Positions 34,813 through 44,077 of a stretch of DNA of 64,000 bases are shown one piece after another; the stretch's first letter is position 1, and the number at the start of each line of letters is the position of its first letter. The notes under the pieces are model-generated. The model ran no database searches, was not told where the DNA came from, and saw nothing but the letters and a program-made list of their open reading frames with translations. The DNA is from Capnocytophaga granulosa ATCC 51502. GTDB lineage: Bacteria; Bacteroidota; Bacteroidia; Flavobacteriales; Flavobacteriaceae. Location: positions 490,218-554,217 of the forward strand of contig NZ_KE150242.1 of assembly GCF_000411115.1 (NCBI RefSeq), in the 5' to 3' direction. The position numbers and the translations under genes are program-made.

Positions 34813-35580
34813 TTATTGCTTTATTTTGATGATATGTGATGATGTCCCTTCTGGAACTACTTGGAAATAATCCGATAATGATTCAAACATCTTCAGAAAA
34901 TTAGTATAACCATAGTCATTAGGAGTAAATGCAGGATCCATACGTTTTATTTCTTGAGCTACCCTTGCCAATATAGGTGTCTTATTAGAATTTAAAATAT
35001 TAGTTATGATTTGTTTAATTTTTTTTATCTTAGTAATAATTTTCTGATTAGGATACTCTGTAAGTTTAATTTCTCCCGTTTTTAAAGGTGTTTCAACAAC
35101 TGTTTTTTGAGGTTCCGCCACAACTGAAGATTGTTCAGGAATTAGATAGGCAAAATCGTCTATGTATTTGAATACATGGCAAGCATTGACAAAGGGCGTA
35201 GGCGTTTGTTTTCTACCTATTCCCATGACAAACTTGTTGCTCTCTATAAGTTTCATAGCCAATTGCATAAAATCACTATCACTGGAGACGATACAAAAAC
35301 CTGTAATATGGGGTTGGGTATAGAGTAGCTCCATTGCACTGATAACCAAGGATATATCTGTTGTATTCTTACCTTTCACATGAGTAGGGCTTTGTATAAG
35401 CCTAAAGGTAAGATTGGACAAGGGGATATTCCATGAGCTGAATTGTGAGTTTGTCCAGTTGCCAAAAGCCCATTTGATAATCGGATTTCCATATTGCTTT
35501 ACTTCCTCTATGATATAAGGAAGGTACTCCAATTGCGTATTATCCGTATCCAACAGAATCGCAATATTTTTTGTTTCCAT
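34813..35580 (-). CDS. NYN-domain protein with C-terminal LOTUS/OST-HTH domain
   Basis: A 255-residue protein. The N-terminal NYN (PIN-like) ribonuclease domain, about 1-140, has conserved acids in IAILLDTDN (Asp11, Asp13), TDISLVISAMELL and FCIVSSDSDFMQLA. The C-terminal OST-HTH/LOTUS domain spans about 185-252 (TPILARVAQEIKRMDPAFTPNDYGYTNFLKMFESLSDYFQV). Relatives are RNA-processing nucleases (YacP/LabA-type). It is the last gene of a five-gene, tightly packed minus-strand operon. Confidence 0.88.
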   Translation of the reverse strand: METKNIAILLDTDNTQLEYLPYIIEEVKQYGNPIIKWAFGNWTNSQFSSWNIPLSNLTFRLIQSPTHVKGKNTTDISLVISAMELLYTQPHITGFCIVSSDSDFMQLAMKLIESNKFVMGIGRKQTPTPFVNACHVFKYIDDFAYLIPEQSSVVAEPQKTVVETPLKTGEIKLTEYPNQKIITKIKKIKQIITNILNSNKTPILARVAQEIKRMDPAFTPNDYGYTNFLKMFESLSDYFQVVPEGTSSHIIKIKQ

Positions 35581-35582
35581 AA

Positions 35583-36713
35583 CTATATAGATTTTTCTTG
35601 TTTGTTAAGTATCTCTTGAACAAAGTTCAATACAAACTCACTGTTTTTCAGTTCATAACTCAAAGATATAGGAGAGATAGCTTTAATGAGTAACTTGCCT
35701 TCTTTGTCTCGAGTATAGCGTTTGTCAGTAGAGGTAAGGGTTATTTTACCTTTTTGCATACTGATAGCTCCTAACTCATAAAGTTGCCACTCTGTACGAT
35801 GGTCGGCAAAGAATACTTTTTCCTCAATAATCTTGGTATCGGCAATCACGTATTTGCCTTGTAGTTCGCCATTTTCATTGATTCCCATTGGGAAAACATC
35901 AAAACCGCCGTTTTCTTGGAAAATATCAATCACCTCTCCACTTTCATCGTATTGTATGGGGCGCAGTTCTTTAAGCTGCCCCTCTTCTATATGTAAGGTG
36001 ATGATACGAGACCAAGGCTTTTTATATTCACCTAATAGCACACGCTGGGTATGAAGATCGTATACTGTTTTGAACCATAGCTTATCTTGTGGATATTGGG
36101 CAATTAGCTGAATATGCTGGTATCTTCCCTCTAAAAGAACTTCAAAAGAGAGCTGGGTCTCATCAGTATTGATTTGCAAATTATAGATAGGAATGAGGTA
36201 AGGGTCGCCGTAAGGGTTTTCATCTAAGAAGAACTGATATGCGTGAGGGTCATATTCCAAAGATACAAAAGTTGGTTCTTCTTTTTCTTCAGCTCCCAAA
36301 ATTACTGAGAAACAATCGTACTCCCCTACTTTCAAAGTACAATTATGGAGTGCAATTACCTTAGCAGCAGGTACTTCCAACCCATATGCCAAGGCTGTTT
36401 CACGGATAAAGTTAGATAGCTCTACCGTATAACCATTGTAGAGAAAACCCCAAAGGAACTCAGGCATTTCTTCCTCTTCAGGGTTGTTGAAGGTAGAGAG
36501 TTGCTCACAGAGAGTCTGTATAGCTGCTGCGAGATAGGCTTGCTTATCAAGGGCTTGGTCTGCTTTTTCCAATTGTGCCAAGAAAGCCTCCAAATGTGCG
36601 TTACAGTCGGTAATATTTGCTTCTGTATAATAACGGTCAGTTACTTTAGTTTTGGAGAGTTCTGCACGCATTTGCGCGATGATTTGGTCTTTTTGAATAA
36701 CAAATGGGGTCAT
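35583..36713 (-). CDS. Hypothetical protein (376 residues)
   Basis: A soluble protein with no recognised family. An N-terminal helical part (TPFVIQKDQIIAQMRAELSKTKV; LEAFLAQLEKADQALDKQAYL) is followed by an acidic beta-rich body with FFLDENPYGDPYLIPIYNLQIN and TEWQLYELGAISMQKGKITLTSTDKRY. It ends 2 bp before the NYN gene and starts 5 bp after the previous gene, so co-translation is likely. No catalytic motif was seen. Confidence 0.7.
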   Translation of the reverse strand: MTPFVIQKDQIIAQMRAELSKTKVTDRYYTEANITDCNAHLEAFLAQLEKADQALDKQAYLAAAIQTLCEQLSTFNNPEEEEMPEFLWGFLYNGYTVELSNFIRETALAYGLEVPAAKVIALHNCTLKVGEYDCFSVILGAEEKEEPTFVSLEYDPHAYQFFLDENPYGDPYLIPIYNLQINTDETQLSFEVLLEGRYQHIQLIAQYPQDKLWFKTVYDLHTQRVLLGEYKKPWSRIITLHIEEGQLKELRPIQYDESGEVIDIFQENGGFDVFPMGINENGELQGKYVIADTKIIEEKVFFADHRTEWQLYELGAISMQKGKITLTSTDKRYTRDKEGKLLIKAISPISLSYELKNSEFVLNFVQEILNKQEKSI

Positions 36714-36718
36714 GTTTC

Positions 36719-37243
36719 TTATTTTACAATGGTTTGAAATAATTGGTAGCCTATATATTTCTTAAAATTGGGGTTTGTATTTCTATAGAAAAGATCCCAA
36801 TAACTGGCAATACGGCTCTCTATACGCTTTTGGTAGAGAGAATTTGCACGAAAGAAGTATCTTAATTTATCACGAGTATCATTAGGAAGTTCGCTCTGGA
36901 GTACCTTTACTATTTCTATGACATAATCACCCAAAAGTTTGGCGATAAAGAGCAATGTAAAATCCTCTTTTACAATCAACAATTCCCTTAGATAATGTTC
37001 TCTTAAGTGACCATTGCAATTACACAAATACAAGCAATTAAGCATTTGCTCCTGAACTAAAGTCAGACTTTGGGTATTGTATTCCCCAAAATAGGCTCTC
37101 TGAGGCAACTCCAAAGCTTCCCCATTGAGGCTAACATCCTCTCTCCCTACAGTCCTAAAGTCCTTAGGGTCATTTTGCTGTAGAAAATCTGCTATTTTAG
37201 TAGCATCTTTGTGCAAATGAGAGGGGAAAGCATTTTGTATCAT
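36719..37243 (-). CDS. Hypothetical protein (174 residues)
   Basis: A helical soluble protein with a distinctive LPQRAYFGEYN and a cysteine-bearing MLNCLYLCNCNGHLREHYLREL, followed by FIAKLLGDYVIEIVKVLQSEL. The latter looks like HEAT-type helices. Not recognised. Third gene of the operon; 2 bp after the preceding gene. Confidence 0.7.
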   Translation of the reverse strand: MIQNAFPSHLHKDATKIADFLQQNDPKDFRTVGREDVSLNGEALELPQRAYFGEYNTQSLTLVQEQMLNCLYLCNCNGHLREHYLRELLIVKEDFTLLFIAKLLGDYVIEIVKVLQSELPNDTRDKLRYFFRANSLYQKRIESRIASYWDLFYRNTNPNFKKYIGYQLFQTIVK

Positions 37244-37245
37244 TC

Positions 37246-37629
37246 TTATTTTTGCAAGGGAGTGATATCATATCCTAATGATTGTAGGAAAAGTAAGCCA
37301 TTTAAGGTAGCTATTTTTTGAGTACCTGTCCACCCTTTTATTTCTGCCCAATCTATAAGTTTGGGGATATATTTAGGTTCATTGAGGTTGATGAGATCCT
37401 CGGTCTGTGTCGTTTTATTAAGTAATTTGATATTCCCATTAAGAGGTTGCCCCATAAACTCATCTTCAATGGTGATAAAATCAACACACAAGGGCGTATT
37501 CTTCTCACCACTCAAGAAAATACGTACTGAAAGTAGCGAGTTACAATCCCCTTTCCTATTATAAGCGGTATCTACCCGATACAAATATTCCTTGTCTTTA
37601 TGTACTAACTTTCGGAGTTTCTGTTTCAT
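37246..37629 (-). CDS. Hypothetical protein (127 residues)
   Basis: A basic N-terminus (MKQKLRKLVHKDKEYLYRVDTAY) precedes a compact alpha/beta body with FITIEDEFMGQPL and PKYIPKLIDWAEIKGWTGTQKIATLNGLLFLQSLGYDI. No family recognised. It overlaps the preceding gene by 4 bp (ATGA), indicating translational coupling. Confidence 0.7.
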   Translation of the reverse strand: MKQKLRKLVHKDKEYLYRVDTAYNRKGDCNSLLSVRIFLSGEKNTPLCVDFITIEDEFMGQPLNGNIKLLNKTTQTEDLINLNEPKYIPKLIDWAEIKGWTGTQKIATLNGLLFLQSLGYDITPLQK

Positions 37630-37994
37630 AGTGAGAGGATTGTAATTGTTTTTATGATATGACTCAATAGTTGTAAAAAGACTTTCCTATCAAAATTATT
37701 GTTTAGAATAGTGCTACTCACTGTCTTGTTCCACCATTGTTCCTCAATAGCTGTTTGCATAGCTTTGAGTTGTATTATCACAGTTTCAGCAGAGAGTCCT
37801 ACAAGCGCCTTTTGGATATCTTCTGGCATAAACGAAAACGCCTCGATACCGCAACACTCCCTAACACATTCTACCTCCAACTTATCAAAAAAGGCATTTA
37901 GCGGTGCAATATAGGGGTAGAGATCTAACAGCTTCCCACTGCAATCTATTGAGAGCTCTTCGATAAATAGGTTATTGCCAATAAGGATGGGCAT
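37626..37994 (-). CDS. DUF6331-like hypothetical protein
   Basis: A 122-residue protein with CSGKLLDLYPYIAPLNAFFDKLEVECVRECCGIEAFSFMPEDIQKAL. The ECCGIxAF centre matches my recollection of DUF6331; the assignment is tentative. It heads the intact part of the operon and starts 9 bp downstream of a broken FRG-like reading frame. No -7 element is apparent directly upstream. Confidence 0.65.
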   Translation of the reverse strand: MPILIGNNLFIEELSIDCSGKLLDLYPYIAPLNAFFDKLEVECVRECCGIEAFSFMPEDIQKALVGLSAETVIIQLKAMQTAIEEQWWNKTVSSTILNNNFDRKVFLQLLSHIIKTITILSL

Positions 37995-38003
37995 AGAGGG
38001 TGT

Positions 38004-38153
38004 TTAATTTTTAGCAGTATACTTTTCTTTAATATAATCAGCTACTTTATCTATTTCTGGAAATAAAGTGCTTTCGTTTACTCCTAACTTTCTTAATTCC
38101 TTTTTAATATTTTCCTTATCTGAACTTTTAATTATTAATCTTTTTTTGATTTC
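38004..38153 (-). pseudogene. 3' remnant of an FRG-domain-like gene
   Basis: A 49-residue open frame without a start codon encodes IKKELRKLGVNESTLFPEIDKVADYIKEKY and ends at TAA 38004-38006. The KLGVNESTLFPEID segment resembles the C-terminus of FRG-domain proteins, by memory. It is preceded in frame by TAA at 38154-38156; a seven-A run here suggests a frameshift from the frame above (KNLFSKGKKSKK). It ends 9 bp before the operon at 37994-34813 and may be the former first gene. Nothing else is seen in 37995-38235. Confidence 0.45.
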
Positions 38154-38235
38154 TTACCTTTACTAAATAAATTTTTAAATAAATTTACAGCTTTTTGATA
38201 ATTATTGGTTTATTGGCAGATTCAAGCCATAAAGA

Positions 38236-39237
38236 TTACTTTCTTTCTCGTTCTAAAAGATATTTAGCGATTTCCTCTTTGAAGTTGGCTATTTTTATCA
38301 GAGTTGTAGAAAAAGCTAAATACATATCTTTCCCTTTAATAGATATAACATCTACATCAAAATCTACATCATTATACCCCAGTCCGCTTTTAGGAGTTTT
38401 CAATTCAATGTATTTTCCTGATAAGTAGTCTTCTAATTTGTTAGTTGTTGGGTTAAATTTCAAAATGCCTTGGTTATGAGCTACTACATAAATTACTCCA
38501 TCATCATCAATAGCTAAATCGTTTATGGTTTCAGGGTAGTTTTTGAGTAAAGTAGTAACTTTAAAAGATGTGCCTTCTGGTTCTATTTTACGAATGCTAT
38601 TTTTTCCATCAATAACATATATATCTTTTCCAAACACAGCCATTTGGAAAATACCTCGAAAGCTTGCGTTTATGCCAGTCCCATCAGAAATTTCATCTCT
38701 TCCTGACCCCATTACATCAACAATAGTTCCTAAATTATGAAAATATCTTTTGATTGTTTTTGAATAGAAATCAAAAAACATAAATTCATTGCTATTGTAA
38801 CGAGTTAGCGCAAGGATACCTTCACGTCCTCCAAAATATGAGGGAGTGTAATTTACTTCAATTTCTGTAGTTTGTTGAGTGCTTGGTGTGTATTTAAAAA
38901 TCTTATGAGGACCTAAACGACCTTTTGTATAATAAATATCTCCACTGTCAGAGAAAGCAACGCTTGAACCATCATCGTTAATATTAAAATTTTCAGATTT
39001 TGTAACTGTTACAGAAGAAGTATTTCCTTTTGAAACTATTTTTCCAATAAAAGGGTCTTGCCTTATGAAATAAAGGTCTTCATTATGCAGTGCTATATTC
39101 TTTACCCAACCCTTTGCTTCTTCTATATATGTAACTTTTAATTTACCTTTGTAAGGGTCTTCTAAGTAACTATCTTCTTTCTTTTGGCAAGAAAAAAATG
39201 TTCCAATCAATAAAAATAATAATCCTAATTTTTTCAT
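38236..39237 (-). CDS. NHL/beta-propeller lipoprotein
   Basis: A 333-residue lipoprotein with lipobox FFSC (Cys17). Repeated beta-propeller blades follow, e.g. DVMGSGRDEISDGTGINASFRGIFQMAVFGKDIYVIDGKNSIRKIEP and INDLAIDDDGVIYVVAHNQGILKFNP, typical of NHL/SMP-30-like propellers. It is likely surface- or periplasm-anchored with a binding role; the ligand is unknown. It is monocistronic. Its C-terminus is intact but abuts the degraded FRG-like region. Confidence 0.82.
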   Translation of the reverse strand: MKKLGLLFLLIGTFFSCQKKEDSYLEDPYKGKLKVTYIEEAKGWVKNIALHNEDLYFIRQDPFIGKIVSKGNTSSVTVTKSENFNINDDGSSVAFSDSGDIYYTKGRLGPHKIFKYTPSTQQTTEIEVNYTPSYFGGREGILALTRYNSNEFMFFDFYSKTIKRYFHNLGTIVDVMGSGRDEISDGTGINASFRGIFQMAVFGKDIYVIDGKNSIRKIEPEGTSFKVTTLLKNYPETINDLAIDDDGVIYVVAHNQGILKFNPTTNKLEDYLSGKYIELKTPKSGLGYNDVDFDVDVISIKGKDMYLAFSTTLIKIANFKEEIAKYLLERERK

Positions 39238-39307
39238 TTGTATATTGTATATATTAAAAATGTTATTTGCCTAAAGTACATAAAAAATGCCTACAGTATT
39301 GTGTTTT

Positions 39308-41104
39308 CTAATCATTCAGTTTGAGCACCGCCATAAACGCACTTTGTGGGATCTCTACATTCCCCACTTGACGCATACGTTTCTTACCAGCTTTTTGTTT
39401 CTCTAAGAGCTTGCGTTTACGGGAGATATCACCTCCGTAACACTTGGCCGTTACGTCCTTGCGGAGGGCTTTGATAGTCTCACGGGAGATGATTTTAGCG
39501 CCTATCGCGGCTTGGATAGGGATATCAAACTGCTGGCGTGGGATTAGCTCACGCAACTTCTCACACATCTTTTTGCCAATGTTGTAGGCATTATCGGCAT
39601 GGATAAGAGCCGAAAGTGCATCTACCGATTGGGAGTTGATAAGAATATCCACTTTCACAAGGTTAGAAGCGCGCATACCTATAGGTGAATAGTCAAAGGA
39701 GGCATACCCCTTGCTGACGGTCTTCAGGCGGTCGTAGAAGTCAAACACGATTTCGGCCAAGGGCATATCAAAGTTCAGCTCTACACGCTCTGGAGTAAGG
39801 TAGTGCTGATGGGTGATGATCCCTCGCTTTTCTATACAAAGGGACATGACCTGACCTATAAAATCCGACTTGGTGATGATACTCGCCTTGATATAAGGCT
39901 CTTCCACGCGGTCTAATTTGGAAGGCTCTGGAAGGTCGGAAGGGTTATTGACAATGATAGGCTTTTCAGGCTCTTTCTTGGTGAAGGCGTGGTAACTTAC
40001 GTTGGGCACCGTGGTAATTACAGTCATACCAAACTCACGCTCCAAACGCTCTTGTACAATTTCTAAGTGCAACATCCCTAAGAAACCACAGCGGAAACCA
40101 AAGCCCAAAGCAGCTGAACTTTCAGGGGTAAATACCAAGGAGGCATCATTAAGTTGGAGCTTTTCCATAGAGGCACGTAGCTCTTCGTAATCTTCGGTAT
40201 CTACAGGGTAGATACCGGCAAAGACCATCGGTTTTACGTTCTCAAAGCCGTCTATAGCTTCTGAACAACCATCTACAGCGGAGGTGATCGTATCCCCCAC
40301 TTTTACCTCGCGAGCGTCTTTGATACCAGTGATAAGGTATCCCACATCTCCGGTTGAGATGACAGGCTTAGGTACTTGGTTGAGCTTGAGGGTACCCACC
40401 TCATCGGCATCATAGGTCTTGCCATTGGACATGAACTTGATTTTCTGTCCCTTGCGTATCTCGCCATTCATCACACGGAAGTAGGTCTCCACCCCACGGA
40501 AAGAGTTGTATACAGAGTCAAAAATCAGCGCTTGTAGAGGCGCCTTAGGATCACCCGTCGGAGCTGGAATACGCTCAATAATAGCCTCTAAAATAGCCTC
40601 TACTCCCAAACCTGTCTTTCCACTGGCAGGGATAATATCATCAGGTGAGCAGCCCAATAGGTCTACTATGTCGTCCTTTACCTCTTCTGGGTTGGCACTC
40701 GGCAGGTCTATTTTGTTGAGAATAGGAATGATCTCAAGGTCATTTTCCAATGCCAAGTAGAGGTTGGAAATGGTCTGTGCCTGAATACTTTGGGCAGCAT
40801 CTACAATGAGGAGTGCTCCCTCACAGGCGGCAATAGAGCGGGATACCTCATAGGAGAAATCCACGTGGCCTGGGGTGTCAATAAGATTGAGGATATATTT
40901 CTCGCCTTTGTACACATATTCCATTTGGATGGCGTGGCTCTTGATGGTAATCCCACGCTCACGCTCCAAGTCCATGTTGTCAAGCAATTGGTCTTGCTTT
41001 TCACGTTCGGTTACCGTTTGGGTAAAGTCAAGCAGACGATCGGCCAAAGTACTCTTGCCGTGGTCAATATGTGCAATAATGCAGAAATTACGGATATTTT
41101 TCAT
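39308..41104 (-). CDS. lepA: Elongation factor 4
   Basis: A 598-residue translational GTPase that back-translocates or remodels stalled ribosomes. G1 is [14 protein letters not shown] (11-24), G3 is DTPGHVDF, and G4 is LNKIDL. The LepA-specific C-terminal domain is complete ([38 protein letters not shown]). The promoter at 41198-41205 leaves a leader of about 90 nt containing an inverted iterated TTAGTGATTAGTGG block. Confidence 0.98.
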   Translation of the reverse strand: MKNIRNFCIIAHIDHGKSTLADRLLDFTQTVTEREKQDQLLDNMDLERERGITIKSHAIQMEYVYKGEKYILNLIDTPGHVDFSYEVSRSIAACEGALLIVDAAQSIQAQTISNLYLALENDLEIIPILNKIDLPSANPEEVKDDIVDLLGCSPDDIIPASGKTGLGVEAILEAIIERIPAPTGDPKAPLQALIFDSVYNSFRGVETYFRVMNGEIRKGQKIKFMSNGKTYDADEVGTLKLNQVPKPVISTGDVGYLITGIKDAREVKVGDTITSAVDGCSEAIDGFENVKPMVFAGIYPVDTEDYEELRASMEKLQLNDASLVFTPESSAALGFGFRCGFLGMLHLEIVQERLEREFGMTVITTVPNVSYHAFTKKEPEKPIIVNNPSDLPEPSKLDRVEEPYIKASIITKSDFIGQVMSLCIEKRGIITHQHYLTPERVELNFDMPLAEIVFDFYDRLKTVSKGYASFDYSPIGMRASNLVKVDILINSQSVDALSALIHADNAYNIGKKMCEKLRELIPRQQFDIPIQAAIGAKIISRETIKALRKDVTAKCYGGDISRKRKLLEKQKAGKKRMRQVGNVEIPQSAFMAVLKLND

Positions 41105-41126
41105 TCGGTTTTCTTTAGTTTGTTCG

Positions 41127-41190
41127 TTATTAGTGATTGGTACTTAGCCTTCGATAACTAACCACTAATCACTAACAACTAATAACTGTT
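41127..41190. repeat. Iterated TTAGTGATTGGT motif in the lepA leader
   Basis: TTAGTGATTGGTACTTAG is followed by ACTAACCACTAATCACTAAC and AACTAATAACTG, so opposing copies form an inverted repeat inside the 5' leader of lepA. Confidence 0.65.
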
Positions 41191-41197
41191 CAAGGGG

Positions 41198-41205
41198 CAA
41201 AGATA
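41198..41205 (-). promoter_or_regulatory. -7 element for lepA
   Basis: Minus-strand TATCTTTG followed by GCC. Confidence 0.65.
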
Positions 41206-41227
41206 CATATTTTTTTGGACTTTCCTA

Positions 41228-43009
41228 TCAGATAACGCCCATTTTTTCCATAAGGAAGGTAGCGTTCTTGTTTTGGCAAATGCCTTCTTTCAGTGTATAG
41301 TCAAAATAGAGTTCTCCTGCAATAATCTGGGACTCAAAACACTTATTTTGCAATATATCAGGGTACTTATCACTAAGAGTACATACCTCCAAATCGTGAG
41401 TGGCAATAACTCCAATGGCCTTAAGAGCTACCATTTTTTCTATAATTCGGAAAGTACCTGATTGTTTGTCCTCGGAGTTTGTACCTCGGAGCAATTCGTC
41501 CAGAAGGACAAAGCAAGGGGCTTTTTCCAGCTGTTCCATGATAGTGCGTAAGCGATTAATCTCTGCGTAAAAGTAGGATTTTCCATCACTTAACGAGTCG
41601 GATAGGCGCATGGATACCAACAGTTTCATAGGGTGTACTGTGGCTTTTTGAGCACATACTGGAAGTCCCATTGTAGCCAATAGCATATTCACCCCAAGGG
41701 CTCTGAGGAAGGTACTCTTACCTGACATATTGGAACCTGTCAAGATGACAAAACGATGCGAAGCAAAGGAAATAGTATTGCATACACGCCCCTTGGCAGG
41801 AATAAGTGGGTGACCAAGAGATTCAAAGGAAATCAGTTGTTGGTCATTCAGCGTGGGATAAGCAAAGCTAGGATTGTTATAGCTGAAATTGGCAAAACTG
41901 TGTAATACTTCTACCTCTGCAATAACGGAGAGCCACAAGGCAATGTGCTTGGCATGTGCCTGCTTCCACTTTAGGAGCTTTCGGTAGGTGTGCAAGTGAT
42001 AGAAAGTGAGGATATTCAAAGGGATAGAGACCAATATATTTCCTACATTATCCAAGTCGTCCAACAGGCGAGAAAGCTGGGAAATACTTCTGCTGGCACT
42101 CTCATCTCCCTCATGCAGTTTTTCTCGTAAAAGCTCAAACCTAGCCGATTTAAATTGAGTGGCTTTCTCTATCAGGGTGATACTTCTCTTGAAGGTGTAT
42201 AACAGGTGATAGGTGTTTTCAAATCCAAGTTTGCTCTTTTGCATCTTTCCGATAAAGGTTAGAAATATGAACAAATTGATGGTTATCAATGTATTACACA
42301 CAACCTTAAATCTCTCATATCCCCATCCATACCCTGCAATCAGGCTAAGAATCACAAGCAGTGAAGCTCCCCAAAGAAAGAATCTTAGCAGACGAGGAAA
42401 GGCTTTTTCTTCTCTTGCTGCCCATTGCTCCATTTGCTCATAGAACTCTTGGGTATCTCCTATTAAGGCAGTAGTAGCCATAAACTCCTGGCGCCATCTA
42501 AGATGTTCTTCCGCTGAGAGTTCTTGGGTTACAGCTTGCAGGTGAGATATCTCATCTGCTTTAGGTGATAAGAAATGAGTGGCCAAACTCTTACGTCCTA
42601 GGAAAGTATGGGTTCGATTGATATATTGATACAGAGAATGTGCTCCAAAGATATCCAAATCATAAGAATACGGGTGTGTATCATCTTGAAATTCTTCTCC
42701 ATTGGCTGAAAAAAACTGATTTTTCTCCAAAAAGGCTATTTCTTTTTCATTGATAGCTATTTTCTCTTGAGCTATCTTGCGAAAAAGATTTGTTTTCTTA
42801 TGAATAACTACCAAATAGAAGAAGAGTATAAGCAAAAGGAGTATTATTGCAGCTACTAACCATGATTTTTCCCTAAAAGCAAAGTAAATAGATACCAAGA
42901 TGGCCAATGCTACTACAAGGCGCAAGGTGCCTATCACATGGGATTTTTGTGAGAGCTGCTTGAAAGAGAGCGTAGCTTCTTCTAAGAGCTGCTGATAAGT
43001 GGAAATCAT
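41228..43009 (-). CDS. Membrane-associated MutS-like ATPase
   Basis: A 593-residue MutS-family protein that differs from MutS and MutS2. Two hydrophobic pairs lie at about 25-70 (TLRLVVALAILVSIYFAF; AIILLLLILFFYLVVI) and 205-255, giving probable membrane anchoring. The ATPase has ILTGSNMSGKSTFLRALGVN (Walker A) and CFVLLDELLRGTNSEDKQSGTF (Walker B), plus GVIATHDLEVCTL. There is no mismatch-recognition domain. It is common in Bacteroidota, with unknown role. Confidence 0.88.
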   Translation of the reverse strand: MISTYQQLLEEATLSFKQLSQKSHVIGTLRLVVALAILVSIYFAFREKSWLVAAIILLLLILFFYLVVIHKKTNLFRKIAQEKIAINEKEIAFLEKNQFFSANGEEFQDDTHPYSYDLDIFGAHSLYQYINRTHTFLGRKSLATHFLSPKADEISHLQAVTQELSAEEHLRWRQEFMATTALIGDTQEFYEQMEQWAAREEKAFPRLLRFFLWGASLLVILSLIAGYGWGYERFKVVCNTLITINLFIFLTFIGKMQKSKLGFENTYHLLYTFKRSITLIEKATQFKSARFELLREKLHEGDESASRSISQLSRLLDDLDNVGNILVSIPLNILTFYHLHTYRKLLKWKQAHAKHIALWLSVIAEVEVLHSFANFSYNNPSFAYPTLNDQQLISFESLGHPLIPAKGRVCNTISFASHRFVILTGSNMSGKSTFLRALGVNMLLATMGLPVCAQKATVHPMKLLVSMRLSDSLSDGKSYFYAEINRLRTIMEQLEKAPCFVLLDELLRGTNSEDKQSGTFRIIEKMVALKAIGVIATHDLEVCTLSDKYPDILQNKCFESQIIAGELYFDYTLKEGICQNKNATFLMEKMGVI

Positions 43010-43091
43010 TTATATTGTATGAGTTATTATATTATTTATACGACAAAAGCTACCCCATAGGATAGCTCTTTGTCTCTTTGTAAAAATACGC

Positions 43092-43541
43092 TTAAGCGGC
43101 TTTTTTTGCAGCACAGCAAGATTTCTTGCCGTCTTTCTTGCAATCTTCTTTTTTGTCAGAAGCTACGCCGTTTTGGTCTTTTCCACAAGACTTACCATCT
43201 TTACCTTTGCCGTCTTTGCAGCAAGATTTTCCATCTTTGCCATCTTTGCAGCAAGCCTTACCATCTTTGCAGCAAGATTTTTCTTCTTTGCTGTCTTTGC
43301 AACAATTTTTACTGTCTTTGCAGCAATTTTTGTTGTTTTTATCGCAAGATGGTTTTTCATCTTTGTGACAAGCTACTTTCTCGCCTTTGCCGTCTTTGTC
43401 GCATGCAGCGCCATCTTTCTTGTCTTTGCTGCAGCAGGCCTTAGTTGTAGCTTTCTCTGGTTGTACCTGTTGGCTATTATCTTGAGCACTCATAGCAAGT
43501 GGTGCCATAGCCATTACGAATAACATAAACAAATGTTTCAT
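43092..43541 (-). CDS. Secreted Cys/Lys-rich repeat protein
   Basis: A 149-residue protein with a signal peptide (MKHLFMLFVMAMAPLAMSAQ). The mature region is extremely low in complexity, with 19 cysteines, mostly as CC pairs, in repeats such as NCCKD, SCCKDGK and ACCKDGK separated by Lys/Asp/Gly. There are almost no hydrophobic residues. The arrangement resembles a metallothionein-like metal-binding or cross-linked periplasmic protein; this is inference. It has its own TACCTTTG promoter at 43565-43572. The opposite strand also stays open through the repeat but is not supported. Confidence 0.8.
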   Translation of the reverse strand: MKHLFMLFVMAMAPLAMSAQDNSQQVQPEKATTKACCSKDKKDGAACDKDGKGEKVACHKDEKPSCDKNNKNCCKDSKNCCKDSKEEKSCCKDGKACCKDGKDGKSCCKDGKGKDGKSCGKDQNGVASDKKEDCKKDGKKSCCAAKKAA

Positions 43542-43564
43542 AGGATGTTATTTTAAATTCGCTG

Positions 43565-43572
43565 CAAAGGTA
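43565..43572 (-). promoter_or_regulatory. -7 element for the Cys-rich gene
   Basis: Minus-strand TACCTTTG followed by GCAGCG, about 25 bp before the ATG at 43541. Confidence 0.7.
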
Positions 43573-43616
43573 TAAAAAAAGAATGATATAAGAGTGTTTT
43601 TTTGGAAAATTTGTAC

Positions 43617-43624
43617 TATTTTTG
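43617..43624 (+). promoter_or_regulatory. -7 element for the DUF488 gene
   Basis: TATTTTTG, 23 bp before the ATG at 43647. Confidence 0.6.
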
Positions 43625-43646
43625 CTACTGAAAAATAGCTTATCTT

Positions 43647-44006
43647 ATGGAAATCAAGTTAAAACGTATTTATCAGGCTAAAGAGGATGCTGATGGCTTT
43701 CGTATTTTAGTAGATAAAATCTACCCTAGAGGTATTAAAAAAGAGAACTTAGATGTGGATCTATGGGACAAGGAGATCGCTCCCTCCGATGCTGTGCGCA
43801 AGGCTTTCCACACAAGTGATGATTTTGAGACCTTTAAGACTTCCTATAGGAAGGAACTCTCTGAGAATCCGCACATAACAGACTTCTTGCAACTCCTTCA
43901 AGGGAAAGCGGTCGTTACGCTACTTACGGCAAGTAAGGATGTTAATCATTGCCAACTTCCTATTCTTAAGGAGTTTATAGAGGATTCTAAGAAAGAAACC
44001 ATTTAA
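43647..44006 (+). CDS. DUF488 family protein
   Basis: A 119-residue DUF488 protein with the family core IKLKRIYQAKEDADGFRILVDKIYPRGIKKENLDVDLWDKEIAPSDAVRKAFHTSDDFETFKTSYRKEL and the C-terminal VVTLLTASKDVNHCQLPILKEFIE. These are small cytosolic proteins of unknown activity, sometimes linked to redox or nitrosative stress. It is monocistronic and convergent to pckA across a shared terminator. Confidence 0.93.
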   Translation: MEIKLKRIYQAKEDADGFRILVDKIYPRGIKKENLDVDLWDKEIAPSDAVRKAFHTSDDFETFKTSYRKELSENPHITDFLQLLQGKAVVTLLTASKDVNHCQLPILKEFIEDSKKETI

Positions 44007-44012
44007 TTTTAA

Positions 44013-44047
44013 GAAAGAGGCCTACTGGAATCCCAGCAGCCTCTTTC
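44013..44047. terminator. Bidirectional terminator between DUF488 and pckA
   Basis: GAAAGAGGC (44013-44021) pairs perfectly with GCCTCTTTC (44039-44047). It lies between the convergent stops. Confidence 0.8.
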
Positions 44048-44077
44048 TACTTTAATTATAAGAAATGATGACTGATT

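Noticed and set aside
43070..43444. Plus-strand reading frames opposite the Cys-rich gene
   Set aside because: They stay open only because the opposite strand is a biased repeat; the minus-strand frame has a signal peptide, promoter and start.
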